DNA from: Diphasiastrum complanatum
Lineage: Eukaryota > Streptophyta > Lycopodiopsida > Lycopodiales > Lycopodiaceae
Reading direction: 5' to 3'
NCBI GenBank assembly: GCA_029204225.1
Contig: CM055095.1
Span: 12,920,530 to 12,984,529 of the forward strand
Length of the DNA: 64,000 nt
Shown in pieces: positions 11,737-23,199 of this stretch. The position numbers were made by a program, and so were the translations under genes. Position 1 is the stretch's first letter, and the number at the start of each line of letters is the position of its first letter. Below the pieces are notes generated by a model. The model searched no databases, was not told the DNA's origin, and saw only the letters and a program-made list of their open reading frames with translations.

Positions 11737-12828
11737 GCTGAGTTTCTACACAAGACAAGAATTAATAAAATTATGAGTTGAACCACTGTCCAATAAAATA
11801 CTCACTTAAAAATAATTATTAAACGAAAAAGTTTACTAGGCAAAAAAAAAGTACTACTAAAAGAACATTCACACTCACAATCCATCCGGTTAATCTCCAA
11901 AGTCTTACCATTGCCTCTTGGGATTTCTATCATGTGAGCAGACCCTTTCTTCCTTTCTGAACAAAATTTCATCATATGTCCAGGCTTCTTACAGACAAAA
12001 CATAAGTTCTCTCTTTTAGCTTTTTCCCGAGACATAGATTTCTTGAATCTCTTTCTCTTCGGCTTCCTGAGTTTCGATGCTACTTGATCTAATTCGTTAA
12101 AATATTTTGCTTGGTCTGGACCGCGCTTCTTACCCTTCTTGGTTTTCAAAGTGGTTGGAATTTGCGCAAATTGCTTCTTGGATGCCACCACTGTGGAATC
12201 ATATGCTTTCGCAATCCAAAACGCATCCTCGAGGCTTTGAAGCACATTTCGCCTGCATTCCTTCTGATAGTCGACTGGCAAATCTAGGACAAAATGCCAT
12301 AATTCCAATTTTGCATCGAATGATGGAACCCTATTCCATAGATCCATGAATTCCTGGATATAAGAGTCTAAACTCTTTGTACCTATTTTGCAGTTCACGA
12401 GCTTTAGGTAGTAGTCCACGTCATTAGCAACTACAAAAGCTTTCTTGAAAACTTTCGCAAACGCATCCCAAGTAGTTGGCTTCACCGGTAAATCTCGCCA
12501 CCACGATGACGCTTTGCCGCAACACGACACTTTCAATTTTCTTCTCATCAGGAACACCGTGCATATTGAAGTAACTACTCCACTTGGCCAGCCAGTCCTC
12601 GATGACCTCAAGTTTCTTCTCCTTCTTCTCGACCGAATAAACCTCCGGTTGAAAATCGAGATTGGGTGAAGACATCAATTTGACTTGATTCAAAAGAACC
12701 TCCATTTGCTGATCTCTCATCTGATTACGATTATTCATGTCATTTAGTGTCGTACTCAATTGTTGACAAATCACCATATAAGATGGTGCACCTGGATTTG
12801 CAACGAGATTTGAAGTTTCTTCGCCCAT
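11737..12828 (-). pseudogene. Gypsy C gag and protease
   Basis: Gag starts at MGEETSNLV (12828), with an N-terminal helical stretch rich in Q and N. Near 12520 the frame shifts into a second gag segment with the capsid-like WWRDL, the SYIQEFMDLW region, a basic KKGKKRG stretch and one zinc knuckle (CFVCKKPGHMMKFC). The protease motif LLDSGSTHNF follows at about 11790 and is broken soon after by a stop before KLSLG. The typical order gag-knuckle-protease is preserved. Confidence 0.88.
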
Positions 12829-12850
12829 CTCAATATATCTATCCTGAAAA

Positions 12851-14568
12851 TTACTAAATTTAGTTAATATCTGATTAACTCATAGTGAAGTACTGTTGAC
12901 CAAAAAACTGACTGAAATTGACTCCAACATGGTCAAACCGCTATTTTTAGTCAATTTCGTAGATATTACAAGAAACTGGAAAAAACTAAAAATTTCGAGT
13001 TTTCGCACTTTTAATTGTTTTTTTTTTAAAATTACGTTTTCTAAAAATTCATAAAAAATCACAATTAGTTATTAGGCAATCGAAATCGAAAATTCGATTA
13101 ACTGTTCGATACTTAATTTTATTTCATTAATGTCCATCAGACATGCAAGACATGTGACATTAAATTGATTTTTTACTTTACGGAATTTTACGTAAAAATT
13201 TAGTGCTACGGAAATTGTCAGCTATAAAATCTAGTTTTGTATCTACTTGTCAGAGTACATGCGTATGACCACTCAAAACAGATCTATCCCACTCATGCAT
13301 GTCAGAATCACTCAGAGATACCACATGCAGACATTCCATGCAAGCACAGTACTTCAAAATAGAAAATTGTCATGCATGCAATCTAAACAATTGGAAATTT
13401 TGCCAATTTTGCTCACAAAATTGCAAAACTTCAGATGCTCATATCTTTGGCTACAGGACACCAAATTAGGTGTTGTAAAGCTCAGTATAGAGGGAGACCC
13501 AGTGAACAAGACACTTTCCATGTCAGCCTGCCACATAGGACTCACATGTGCGAGTTCAAAACAACCAATTAAGCTGTAGGAGGACGCACTTTTTCTAGAC
13601 CAATCTGTCCAAAAACATGCAAACACTCAACCAAGCCTAAAATTGATGATCCAAACAGTCTTAAATGGTCTAAAAGAGTTTCATGAAGCCTTTATACAGA
13701 TACTATGAAGCAGTATGGGCTGAGAACCATGATTTCTTGGTTTCTAGAAGTCAAAATTGCTACAAACTTGATGGAATTGAAACATAAGCCTCTACCCATC
13801 AATTTATAGGTCTGATAGCTGGGAAGGTAACAAGGAATACAAATCATGCTGGAAATAATCCAGAATGATCTTCTTATGGATTTAGAGAAATCTGTCCCCC
13901 AAAATTCACCAAAATTGGTCAATTTTTGCCACTTTTTGACTTCCTACAAACCCAATTGCTGGAATTCTTGGCTCTAGCTTCTAGGACAGCTTCAAAAGAA
14001 CATGATTCATCATTTCCCAGCTTCAATTGATGTTTAACAACCTCCTACCATCCAAAAATCATGAATTTTAGCCCTTTCTAGGTTTTTTCACCATGCACAA
14101 TTGGAAATTAATGGTAAGAACATTTCTCAAATCCACATGCAATCCAAAATATAGAGTTACAACCAATCAATTGATCTAATCTTGCTGGATTTTGAATTCT
14201 ACCCTCAATTTTGTGCCAAAAACATGGAAAACAAGCCAAAATTGGCCACAAAAGAGCCTAGAATCCATATACATGGGAAGATCCAACATGCAAACTGACT
14301 TTCAACTATTTCAAAGTGAATTAACTTTCTGGAAATTTCAGATCCTTCACTAGTTTTCATATGCTAAAACTCAAAAAAGACACCAAAATTGATTTCCTAG
14401 CACAATTCACCATAAACACTATGAAATTTGAGAGAGATATGGAACATGCAAATTGAATTTGGGAAGATCCACCAACTTGCAACCTTGGTCCTCTCCTTGG
14501 ATGAGAATACTAGTTGAATACCACCAAGCTCCAATGAAAAGCACCACCTCTCCAAGCTTGTAAGCCTT
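12851..14568 (-). other. Untranslated leader of gypsy C
   Basis: About 1.7 kb between the primer-binding site and the gag start, with no significant ORF on the element strand. A long leader is usual for plant gypsy elements. No hairpin or repeat was identified in it. Confidence 0.6.
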
Positions 14569-14580
14569 GCTTTGATACCA
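14569..14580 (-). other. Primer-binding site of gypsy C (tRNA-iMet type)
   Basis: The minus strand reads tggtatcaaagc directly after the 5' LTR, one base off the usual tRNA-iMet complement tggtatcagagc. Confidence 0.85.
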
Positions 14581-14581
14581 C

Positions 14582-15104
14582 TATAAGGGAAGCTCCTTAG
14601 ATCCCGCTTACAAATCCTAAACACAAAAGGATAACAGACTGTGGAGAAACCACCCAACCAAGTAAAAGCATCCAATCAATCTCTAGAAGCCTCACCCCCA
14701 AGCCAAGGAACAAGAAGCATGAATGTAGAGTGAGAGCCTGGCAATGAATCAAGAACCATGATGAGGAGTAGGATGAGGTTGGTCCTCTTATATAGAGCCT
14801 AATGCATCCTGGGCACATAGCCATGCATAGCCCTATGTTCCCTATACATAGATTCACCTAGAATAGAGTCCTATGCATGGACCAACTATTCATAGAATTG
14901 CAATTGATAACTCTACACATGCATACACTGTCTCATTATCTTGTCTAAACTCCACTTAGTGTGTTCTGGGCCTCACAAGGATATTAGTTACTTTCAGGTC
15001 ATGTCCAGTATGACGTGGCATAACTAACAACTTGTTTCACTGGAGTACCATGTATCCAAGACTAGGAGTATATTGTATCCTATGTACTGGTCATGGACAT
15101 AACA
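14582..15104 (-). repeat. 5' LTR of gypsy C
   Basis: The partner of 7812-8359. On the minus strand it starts TGTTATGTCC and ends CCCTTATA next to the primer-binding site. Only scattered differences from the other LTR are visible apart from the 3' LTR's short internal duplication, which suggests a fairly recent insertion. Confidence 0.9.
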
Positions 15105-15964
15105 TATCATACCAAGACAAACTGTAAAGTTGAACTCATCCACATCTCAAAGAAAAGCAATTGAACCAACTAGACCAATCACGGTTGTTACAAGAGCTCA
15201 AAAGCATAAAGAAGTCGTTCTAGATCTATCGCCCATAGAATCGATACCAACGATCGATAAACCTTCCACATTTGGAGTCTATCCAAATCTACAATCAAAA
15301 AAGAAGAAATATCATAACATGGGAATGGATCAAAGATCTTCAAGTAGAAGAGGCAATGGAATTTACTAGTGTTATTGCTCTAAAACCGCTTGAGCTCATT
15401 GTTTCTGAGGATGCATAGAATCCATTACATAGCTCTCATCAATGAACAAATGTAAGCACCCAATTACATCATTGAGAGGAGCCCTTCAAGATGATTGAAC
15501 CAGAGATTCCACAAACAGAGCTCATGTCAAATACAAATAAACTCTCAAGCAAAATGGATATAACCCTTGGAGAGTTTTTGCGAATAGTACCTCATGCAAG
15601 GGATATATTAGCAGGTCAATTATCCAAAACAAAACCAAAAGTCCAATGTGAATCTTTATATTGTGTTGGCTTTGAAGATTCAAATGAAATTCTCAACATA
15701 TGGGCGGCATGGAAAAGTGAGCAATGTAATACCACATTCCCAATCCAACATAATTATATTAATCACAAGATAGCAGTGATTGACGTTGGTTCATGAGTTA
15801 ATCTTATTTCTTCCAGATTGTATGCAAAATGGAATTTTACGAAGCTGAAAACTACAAACTTTAAAATCAAGTTGGTAGATTAGCGGGCCAAAAGGTGTAG
15901 TAGAAGACATACTGGTAAAAATTGCAAAAGTTTAATTTGTCATTACCTTTGTGATAATAGATTT
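15105..15964 (+). pseudogene. Element T1: end of gag and protease region
   Basis: Continuation of the gag cut at 7811: IIPRQTVKLNS, ITVVTRAQKHKE (compare LAVTRAQK-like sequence at 19612 of T2). After two stops near 15368 it resumes with MDITLGEFLRIVP and a protease-like IAVIDVGS followed by a stop, then VEDILVKIAKV, FVITFVIID. The last block parallels VVADIPVKIVDMQFVIAF at 28700 in T2. The frame is cut at about 15964 by the LTR of T2. Confidence 0.75.
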
Positions 15965-16779
15965 TGTTGGGGTATTCCCAACAAAGTGTAAATATATAAA
16001 ATCATCCAATAAAATGTGTTGCGAGGGCATGACATCCTGCGTGTATAAGCCCATGGCCCAATGAGCACACAAGTGAATTTGTAAATAAAATAATAGACTT
16101 GGGTCCTTTGTAATTAAAATAAAACTTGAGGCCCAAAGTCAATTCTAAAATTAAAGTTTACTTTTTAGAGTTTGGTCCAATTTTGGACTCACATGAATCT
16201 TGTGATTTCCAATGTACTTTTATGGAACCTTGGATCAAGTTGGGTCCAAGATGAATGGATAGGATCAATGTGAATATTAGCCAATAGGATTGAGGGGCAA
16301 GGGCCTTCCCCATTTTATACAAAGGCACCATTTGTACACTATTTTCATGCTTAATAGAGAGGAGGAGACTCTACCATTTTGAGAGCTCAAACATCCCCAT
16401 TTGCTAATCAATCTTGTTTATGTTATTGTTGTGATTGCTTGTTACTTTCATTTCCCATGCTTTTTGGTTATGCTAGTTAAGGTTTTTTCATAAGCAATGA
16501 CATTGAGCATTTGAGCTAACCTCCATCTCATCTCTCTCTCTTTCTCTCTTCTCTTCTCTCTTCCTCTCCTTTTCTATCCCTTTCCTTCACCCAAATTATG
16601 ATGAATGTTAGAGTAGAGGAGTAGAGTTAAGGGAGAGTAGTGTTAGTGGTGAATAGAGTTAGAGAGGAAGTAGGAAACTAACTAAAATTAGCATCTATGC
16701 ATAGTTAGGTACCTATCCAGTGACCAAACCCTTGTTGACAGGCGAAAGGGCTATACTACGCAGATCTATGACCCTATAG
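15965..16779 (+). repeat. 5' LTR of Tat-like element T2 (approximate ends)
   Basis: It starts TGTTGGGGTATTCCC where T1 protease homology stops and ends just before a tRNA-Asp-like primer site at 16780. A pyrimidine-rich tract (16525-16590) lies inside. No second copy is visible near 32600, so the 3' LTR is missing and the ends cannot be confirmed by comparison. Confidence 0.6.
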
Positions 16780-16797
16780 TGGCACCATTGCCGGGGA
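16780..16797 (+). other. Primer-binding site of T2 (tRNA-Asp-like)
   Basis: tggcaccattgccgggga differs at two positions from the tggcgccgttgccgggga site used by plant Athila/Tat gypsy elements (complement of the tRNA-Asp 3' end). Confidence 0.75.
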
Positions 16798-17064
16798 TAG
16801 GTTTCCACTAACTAGTTTAGCTGCATTTTAGCTATTTTCTTGCTTTTTAGAGTAGTTTTAGGTAGATTTTTGGGTGTTTAGAGTTAATTTTCTGTATTTT
16901 TTTGGTGTTTGGACTGTTCACAACTAGCAGAGGAGGTGTGAGAGGGTAGAGGAGGCCCTGAACAGCCTCTAAGGGCTTGAAACCCAAACCAACCAGCCAA
17001 AAATCCAAAAAACACACCAATATGCATTTTTGGAGGAAAAAAGTATATCTCCAGAACCAGTGTG

Positions 17065-17870
17065 AATTAACTCTTGCATGACTGGCAGCAGCTCCAAGGT
17101 ACTGTCCCGGACCTGCATAGAAGCCTACGAGAGTTAGTTCCAAGCAGATTGTAAAAATCAGAGAAAAATCATATAAAATTCAAAAAACCCTTGAAAAAAT
17201 TCAAAAAAAATTAAATCTTCATAAGAACTCTCGCAGAGCCCTCTGAAGTTCCATCTCAGTGAGACCAGGACACAGAGAAGCTTGTGAGAGTTAGTTTGAC
17301 GTCTAAATGCCTGTGCGAAGTTCCCAGTGAAAAAAAGACGGGAAAGTACTAGTGAACCCTCGCAGACAGCAAAATTTTCAGTTCCAGTGGTCAAGAACTC
17401 TTGCAGAGGATTCTGAAGTTCCATCTCAGTGAGACCAGGACACAGAAGAGCTTGCGAGAGTTAGTTTGATTCCAGTAACCAGAAAATTGGGTTTAAGTGC
17501 AAAAAAATCACTAAAAACTGAAAATCCAACAAATCCTTCCAGTAATAACTCTCGCAGACCCTCTCAATCGATTCAAAATGTCAATTTACATCAATGATGA
17601 AGCCTGCGAGAGTTAGTTTTGAGATTTGGTGAAGATCAAGCCAAAAAAGTGGTTTTGAACCCTCGTAGACAGTGAAATTTTCACTTCTTGCAAGATTTAA
17701 CTCTCGTAGAGAATTCTATAGTGAGATCTGACCCAGATCCAGCTACTATGAGCCTTGCGATAGTTACTTCCCAAAGATCAGAGAGATATCAGGTTTTTTA
17801 TCTGCAAAAACAGCTAAAGAACCATCGCACATCCAACCTTCGCACAAGAGAACCCTCACAGACCAGATTA
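17065..17870 (+). repeat. Alternating sense/antisense repeats in the T2 leader
   Basis: The motif aactctcgcaga and its reverse complement form gcgagagttagtt alternate through the leader. Sense-like copies lie near 17069, 17225, 17354, 17395, 17547, 17657 and 17698; antisense-like copies near 17125, 17281, 17451, 17603 and 17751. A longer direct repeat of about 75 bp (17224-17298 and 17394-17468) contains one of each. Neighbouring copies could pair into a series of hairpins. Confidence 0.8.
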
Positions 17871-18067
17871 GTGAAAAGATCTGCATCAGATTCAGCTACT
17901 GTCAAAATCTCAGGTCAATCAGTGCAAGGAGTAAAAAGTTATCAAGGGAAAACCACCGTAAAAGGCCTAAAATTCACTTCCGACCGATCAGATCGACCAG
18001 ATCCTTGAGATCCAGACAACATCCTACTGTATAAGCAAGATCCAATCACTTTGGAACCCACCATCGG

Positions 18068-19640
18068 ATGAATCTGAGATCAAGACGATCAATAGCACGA
18101 AGGATAGCAAATCAAGCACCACACCTCCCCATATTAGCAGCCGTGCAACAAGAGGCAGAATTGGAACCAGTACCAATGTATCCAATGGGCCAACCTGTAC
18201 CTGTCGCTCCCTTGCAAGCATTCCGGAGAGCACCACGGATGGAAATACCTAAATACGACGGATCATCAGATCCCATCCGATTCCTCCATATCTACGAGCA
18301 AGCTTGTGAAATCTACGACGAACAGACACCTTCGGAGAAGTTGATGTTGTTCCCCATGTCCTTATTGGCAGTGGCTCAGGACTGGTTTTTCAACCTGTCA
18401 GAGGAAGAAAAATCTACCTGGGAAGCAGTTAAAGCGGCTCTCATTACGCACTTTAAACCAAGAAAGTTTTGGAAGACCCTTTCCTCCTACTGAGCAAAGT
18501 CAAAATGGAAAAATGAGAAAGGGTCAGGGACTATATTGAGCGGGTCAAACACTTACGATCCGAGTGCAGTGCAGCCCTAACTCCCGATCATGCGGTGATC
18601 ATGTGGTTCCTAGCCGGACTACCACGAAGCATCAAAAGAGAACTGAAACGACGGGAGCAGTACGCTACTTTGCAAGAAGCTATGGAAGATGCCATCAAGG
18701 AAGAGGATGAGAGATCTGACGACGAATATCCATCCACCCACACCCCTACTCCCTCGTTAGCATCATCATCATCAACCACATCTGCTCTATCCATAGAACT
18801 GTTGTTGGAGCAAATGACGAAATTACACAAATAGTAGATGGAGCAACTTACGACGCAGTTTGACCAGAAATTGAAGGCCTTATAGGGAGCTATAGCAGTA
18901 ACGCCACATCAATCAAAACCAAACCAGCTGCAGTATCCAAGACGAGAAAATGTATGGTGTTCAGTGTGCACGCAAAACCATACAGTGAACGAGTGTCCAC
19001 TCCTAAAGCAAAATCTGAGACTGACACATAGATTCTGCCATCTGTGCAATGCAACATCGCACGATACGGCATTTTGCCCGTTCAGCCCCCGGATTGTTCA
19101 ACAGAAGAGAAGTCATTATCAGACTTCTTATCATTATCATCAAGGGGCACCCAACGCGGCACCAAGGTACGGCACACCAAATCAACCACAACGTATGGCC
19201 TTTCCTGCTCCACCAGGGCCAGCCAATCAACAAGTGGCCCATGTAAACATGACAACAGCGGAACCAGAGATGCAAATGCCACCTCAGCCTGAGCAACAGC
19301 AATGGTATGGACCGGATGAACCATTTATGGATCTTGCCATACATGAATATGTTGCGGCCTATGCAGCTCAAACTCAGCTTCAAGGCGGAAGAAATAACGA
19401 CTGCTACGGATGCAACAAAGGACACAGAATTGCGGAATGTCCCTACAAGGGACAATATACATCCTTCTGTCGAGAATGCAGTTATGGGCACTGTTATAAG
19501 AACTGTCCATTTAAACCTGGAACCAGTGCACCTCTTAATTTCATTGCAATACAGCAACCAACAGTTCCAGCAGGGATGCCATCGAAAGGACGACAATTCC
19601 ACGCTCCTGTGTTAGCTGTTACGTGAGCGCAGAAGAGGTA
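18068..19640 (+). pseudogene. Element T2 gag polyprotein with four zinc knuckles
   Basis: It begins MNLRSRRSIARRIAN and includes a retrotransposon-gag capsid block (YDGSSDPIRFLHIYEQ, AQDWFFNLSEEEKSTWE). A frameshift near 18480 is followed by MWFLAGLPRSIKREL, an acidic/Ser linker, a stop at 18834 and then the nucleocapsid part. That part has four Cys-His knuckles: CSVCTQNHTVNEC, CHLCNATSHDTAFC, CYGCNKGHRIAEC and CRECSYGHCYKNC. The frame ends at HAPVLAVT and a stop at 19624, and homology to T1 fades by about 19640 where element A is inserted. Inactive. Confidence 0.88.
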
Positions 19641-20916
19641 GGAAGTGGCTCCCTATCGTGCTATACCAACAGGTTTAATATAGATTTTGTAGTGAAAAGT
19701 ATCGTTCCCACAGAGGATAGCGTTAGAAAGTTATGTTTTTGGTGTAATTATGGCAGGTGGTTTCGAATGTTATTATGGTTGTCGACAGACATTAAAAAGT
19801 AACCAGTATTACTTATATTTGGAATGGGTAATGTTAATGAATTCAGAACAACAATCTGGCCTCTATCAAGTTGAAGGAAGCGCGTTCTACAAATGAAATG
19901 TTATCAGAGTAGTACAGCAGACTACACTCTGGCTGACTAAGGTGTCAACAGAGAATCGAGAATTGTTTGATGTATTCGCAATTGCGTAGACAATTAATTA
20001 ATCGAGTTTGCAAACTATTCGTTCCTAGACAATAGTCCCCAACAACTAAAGCCCAACTTAATGGTTAAAGAGCACGAATGGTTTTAGAGCACATTAGAAA
20101 CTTATGTCAATGCCAATCAGGAAAACAGATCAGAGACTCAATTCTTCAGACAGGGACTATCATCTCATTTGTATACATACAACTTAATTCAATGATCGTG
20201 CTAGACTGCACAAAGATAGTCATTATTCGAGTGTCAAAAAGAAAGTATTCGCGACAGACGAATAAGATGATTTTAAGACAGTTCTTTAGAGCGTGCTTTA
20301 CGGAAACACATCAAACGACTGTAATGCACTAGAGCGTCTGTCTGATCAGAGAGTAATTCATGAAATGCATTAGAGATTGTTAGCAGACTCAAGATCACTC
20401 ACACTCAGCAGTGCGGAGAACAGAGATAAGGGAGAATAACTCACAAAACTCTATTCACTTTTTCAATCTCTTACATAAGCATAAACTCTTCTCTCTCGAT
20501 GATTGAGACTGAAGTGTGAGATCAATATATGTTCTACGGGACGAACAAAGACACCTCTTAAACAATAGGTGCGTCGCTCCCGCGAAAGGGTCTAGTTAAG
20601 AATTAAACCGAAAATATGTTCAACTATACCATAAGAGGTATACTTAACTATGAGTTAAAGTTACTCTAGTTTAACATGTCTTTTCATAAATAGTCGTTTC
20701 GTATGGACGACCTAGTTAAGGGTTATCCAAGGCAATGTCTTTTCCTATTAAAAGTCTAGCCCTTAATTTATAAGGCAAGTACCTAGGAGATATATTCTCA
20801 AAAAATGACTTAGGCCTCTTCATGATTTATACTTAATCAGTTCATATCTTCATTTTCGAGTATATTATGCCATATTTATGTTGATAATCAATTTTTGACA
20901 TTTGCGTGGCATCACA
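19641..20916 (-). repeat. Probable 3' LTR of element A (approximate lower end)
   Basis: On the minus strand it starts TGTGATGCCACGC right after a purine tract and runs about 1.27 kb without coding potential to where T2 gag resumes. It includes the sequence agtatcgttcccacagagga (plus strand, 19697-19716). No second copy exists in the window, so the lower boundary is inferred from the end of T2 homology. Confidence 0.5.
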
Positions 20917-20930
20917 TATCCCCTTCCTCA
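20917..20930 (-). other. Polypurine tract of element A
   Basis: The minus strand reads tgaggaaggggata immediately before the inferred TG start of the 3' LTR. Confidence 0.6.
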
Positions 20931-21219
20931 AATGTGAAACGTCCTCATGAACATATCATCTTTATTTCGAGGATTACTCTAGAAACATTCTTGTTCGTCA
21001 GATTTTTGTTGAGGCAAAAAAAAAATATTTCTTCATATGATTCATCCTTTAGATATTTCTTCAGAGAATATGTGTCTTGTTGTTGCGTTGAGTAGGTTGA
21101 TTTTGAGTTAAAAATTGTTTGATGAAAACTGGAATCAAACTTCAAAACATCTTCAAACTGCAAAGATCTAGCTTCAGTATCACAGATAGGCATCAGCATA
21201 ACAAAGACATGAATAATAT

Positions 21220-22110
21220 TTATGAATTATTCAATTCTTCATATAGTTTCTGAGCTAGCTCCAAGTTCTGTTGAGCTTCGATCAACAAAAAATCTTCTTT
21301 GGATTTTGTATATCGGCCAACTGGGAGGTTGCCGAATTTTTCTAGTTTAACAGGGAGTAATGTTCCATCGAACAACTCCTGAGTTAACTTTGTATCTTCG
21401 TCTGAAACACTTCGTAGAGTGATTTCTTCAAAGTATCGAGATGAGAATCTAATAAAATTGCTTTTAACATAAAGATTCTGAACAAAAAATAATGTCTTTG
21501 CTGCAAAGGTACCAAACTGCCAAAATGAATATGTACAAAATTGCTTATATCTGAATGACTTCCTTCTATCCTGCAGATTATGTCGAATCTCCGCAAAATA
21601 TTCTGCAAGGTTTCGCTCCCAATCCACATATAGACTGAATAATTCTGGATACGCCATATTAATGTTGATCAACAACCCTGCGTCATCGAATGCGCCTAAA
21701 TCCGCAACAGTTTTCGGTGTGTATAATTGAAACTGCGACTTTCGCTTCCAAAAATGTCGTTTATTGTCTTTGTTCTGCAAAAATTGAAGCTCTTTGATGC
21801 GAACGTATTCGAGAGCATACATAGCCGAAGAGCCTATGTATAACTCTGCTGACCCGAAAGATAGGACTTTAAACTTTCCCCGGATTATGCCCCAGCAGAG
21901 ACATCCTTTCTGCTCGATAGAAAGCTGGGCCCATAACCAGAGAAAGTCTTCCTTCTCCCATGGTCGCTTCCAATCGTCGAAGGCGATGCCTACTGCGCCT
22001 GGTAGCATCATATAATCCATACGCCATCATAGAACACCATTTCCAGAAGCGTTCAGCAAATGCACGGAATCTGTCAGCACATACCTTCGACTGATTTCGC
22101 CGCATTCATT
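21220..22110 (-). pseudogene. Element A post-pol ORF, C-terminal part
   Basis: A 266-codon open stretch (21220-22020) starts in one frame at MDYMMLPGAVGIAFDDW. A second frame (21869-22105) overlaps it and contains VCADRFRAFAERFWKWCS, which looks like the true upstream continuation, so a frameshift near 22020 separates them. The protein is rich in Trp, Phe and Tyr with basic patches (RRKSFRYKQF) and ends QKLYEELNNS. No membrane segment, signal peptide or known catalytic motif was seen. It is on the same strand as pol and just before the polypurine tract, the place of the env-like ORF in Athila elements. Function unknown. Confidence 0.6.
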
Positions 22111-22138
22111 TTGGCTGTGTAGATGTAGTTGTCAAGTC

Positions 22139-23167
22139 CTAAGTTTGCAACTCAGCAGCCAACTTCTGATCTTCCATTTGTTGTTGGAGATCTGACAGCT
22201 CCTGTTTGAGCTTGTCAATCTTTGCGACTACTTCCAGATACTCGGGATGGTCTGAGGCTCCGGTGCAGGCATGCACAGATGGAATTTGTTGTGTAAGGTC
22301 ATCAATTCTGAGTAAGGTCTGCAGGTACTCATCGTGTGCATCTGGTCCGTTGCAAGATGGGGTAGCTTCACTCGAAAACTCCCTTAGCTCCGCCAATTCT
22401 TCCTCGACAAGAGCCTTCGAATCTTCAAGTGGTTGCAGGAACTCAACTCGAAAATTGTCGAGCATCTGATCTTGGAGCTGGGTTAGCTTCGTGAGGTCGA
22501 CTGTAACGGACCCTGCATTGGAGCATACAGAGAGAGCAGCTTATGCCTTCAGTCTTCTCATTCGCTCCTCCTGGAAATGTTTCTGGAGCGTGACATTATG
22601 TTGATTTGCAACTGTCAGTTGCTGTTTTAAATAATCATTTTGAGTCTGATAATTATCAGACTTGGCCTCAATCGTCTTATTGATCTGTTTTAAAGAATCA
22701 GCTTCCTTTATTAAGGTTTGAAGCTGTGTGTCGAGGAAACAATTTTGTTCAATCAGCTTCGTGTTGTCTGATTCGAGCGAATCAATCTTCTCGAAAGATG
22801 CCTTGAGATCCTCTTGGCATCTTCTTTCTGAGTTGACAAATTCCATCGTAAGTTGTTGGTGGTACTTGTCCAACTCATACACTTCAGCCACTAGGTTTTT
22901 GGCTTTCTTGGTCATAGTGCGAAACCACTGGGGCTGGTCGTCTGGTTGTTCGTCATCTGCCATAGGTGCCCCAGTGTCGCCTTCAGCAGTTGTTTGTCTT
23001 TTGTCTGATGTATCAGACTGAGTTGCGTCATCGTCAGAGGAGGAGGCACTCGGCTGCTTTTGCGATGTGGAAGCAAATGCGGGCTGTGAAGAATCAACAG
23101 CAACATCAGTCTCCATTGCCACAGTTGGAACTGGTTCCGACTGGGATGGTGCAGCGTCAATGTCCAT
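22139..23167 (-). pseudogene. Element A post-pol ORF, central coiled-coil part
   Basis: Two open segments (22541-23167 and 22139-22465) in the same direction, separated by a stop and a short gap. The first starts MDIDAAPSQSEPVP and has a long Ser/Asp/Gln-rich disordered stretch, then heptad-like helices (KASFEKIDSLESDNTKLIEQ, QTLIKEADSLKQINK). The second continues with helical EELAELREF and IDKLKQELSDLQQQMEDQ. This looks like a disordered region followed by coiled coils suited to self-assembly. Not recognised as any named protein. Confidence 0.6.
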
Positions 23168-23199
23168 AGCAATGGTAGCTGCTACTTCGACGGCTGGTG

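Larger units (their letters stand above)
7812..15105 (-). mobile_element. Ty3/gypsy element C with chromodomain (nearly full length, dead)
   Basis: A 7.3-kb element in reverse orientation with two LTRs (7812-8359 and 14582-15104), a tRNA-iMet-type primer site, gag, protease, RT, RNase H, integrase, a chromodomain-like tail and a polypurine tract in the expected order. It is inserted in the gag of T1: removing it restores the T1 frame (LVLI then IPRQT). Flanking sequence shows ATCAT at 7808-7812 and 15106-15110, which gives a perfect 5-bp duplication if the LTR ends are taken one base inward. Frameshifts and stops in gag, protease, RT and integrase show that it is not autonomous now. The chromodomain and the FLDD-type RT suggest a chromovirus lineage. 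Confidence 0.9.

Noticed and set aside
19003..19602. 199-codon minus-strand ORF
   Set aside because: It is a shadow of the T2 gag nucleocapsid, which has clear zinc knuckles on the plus strand.
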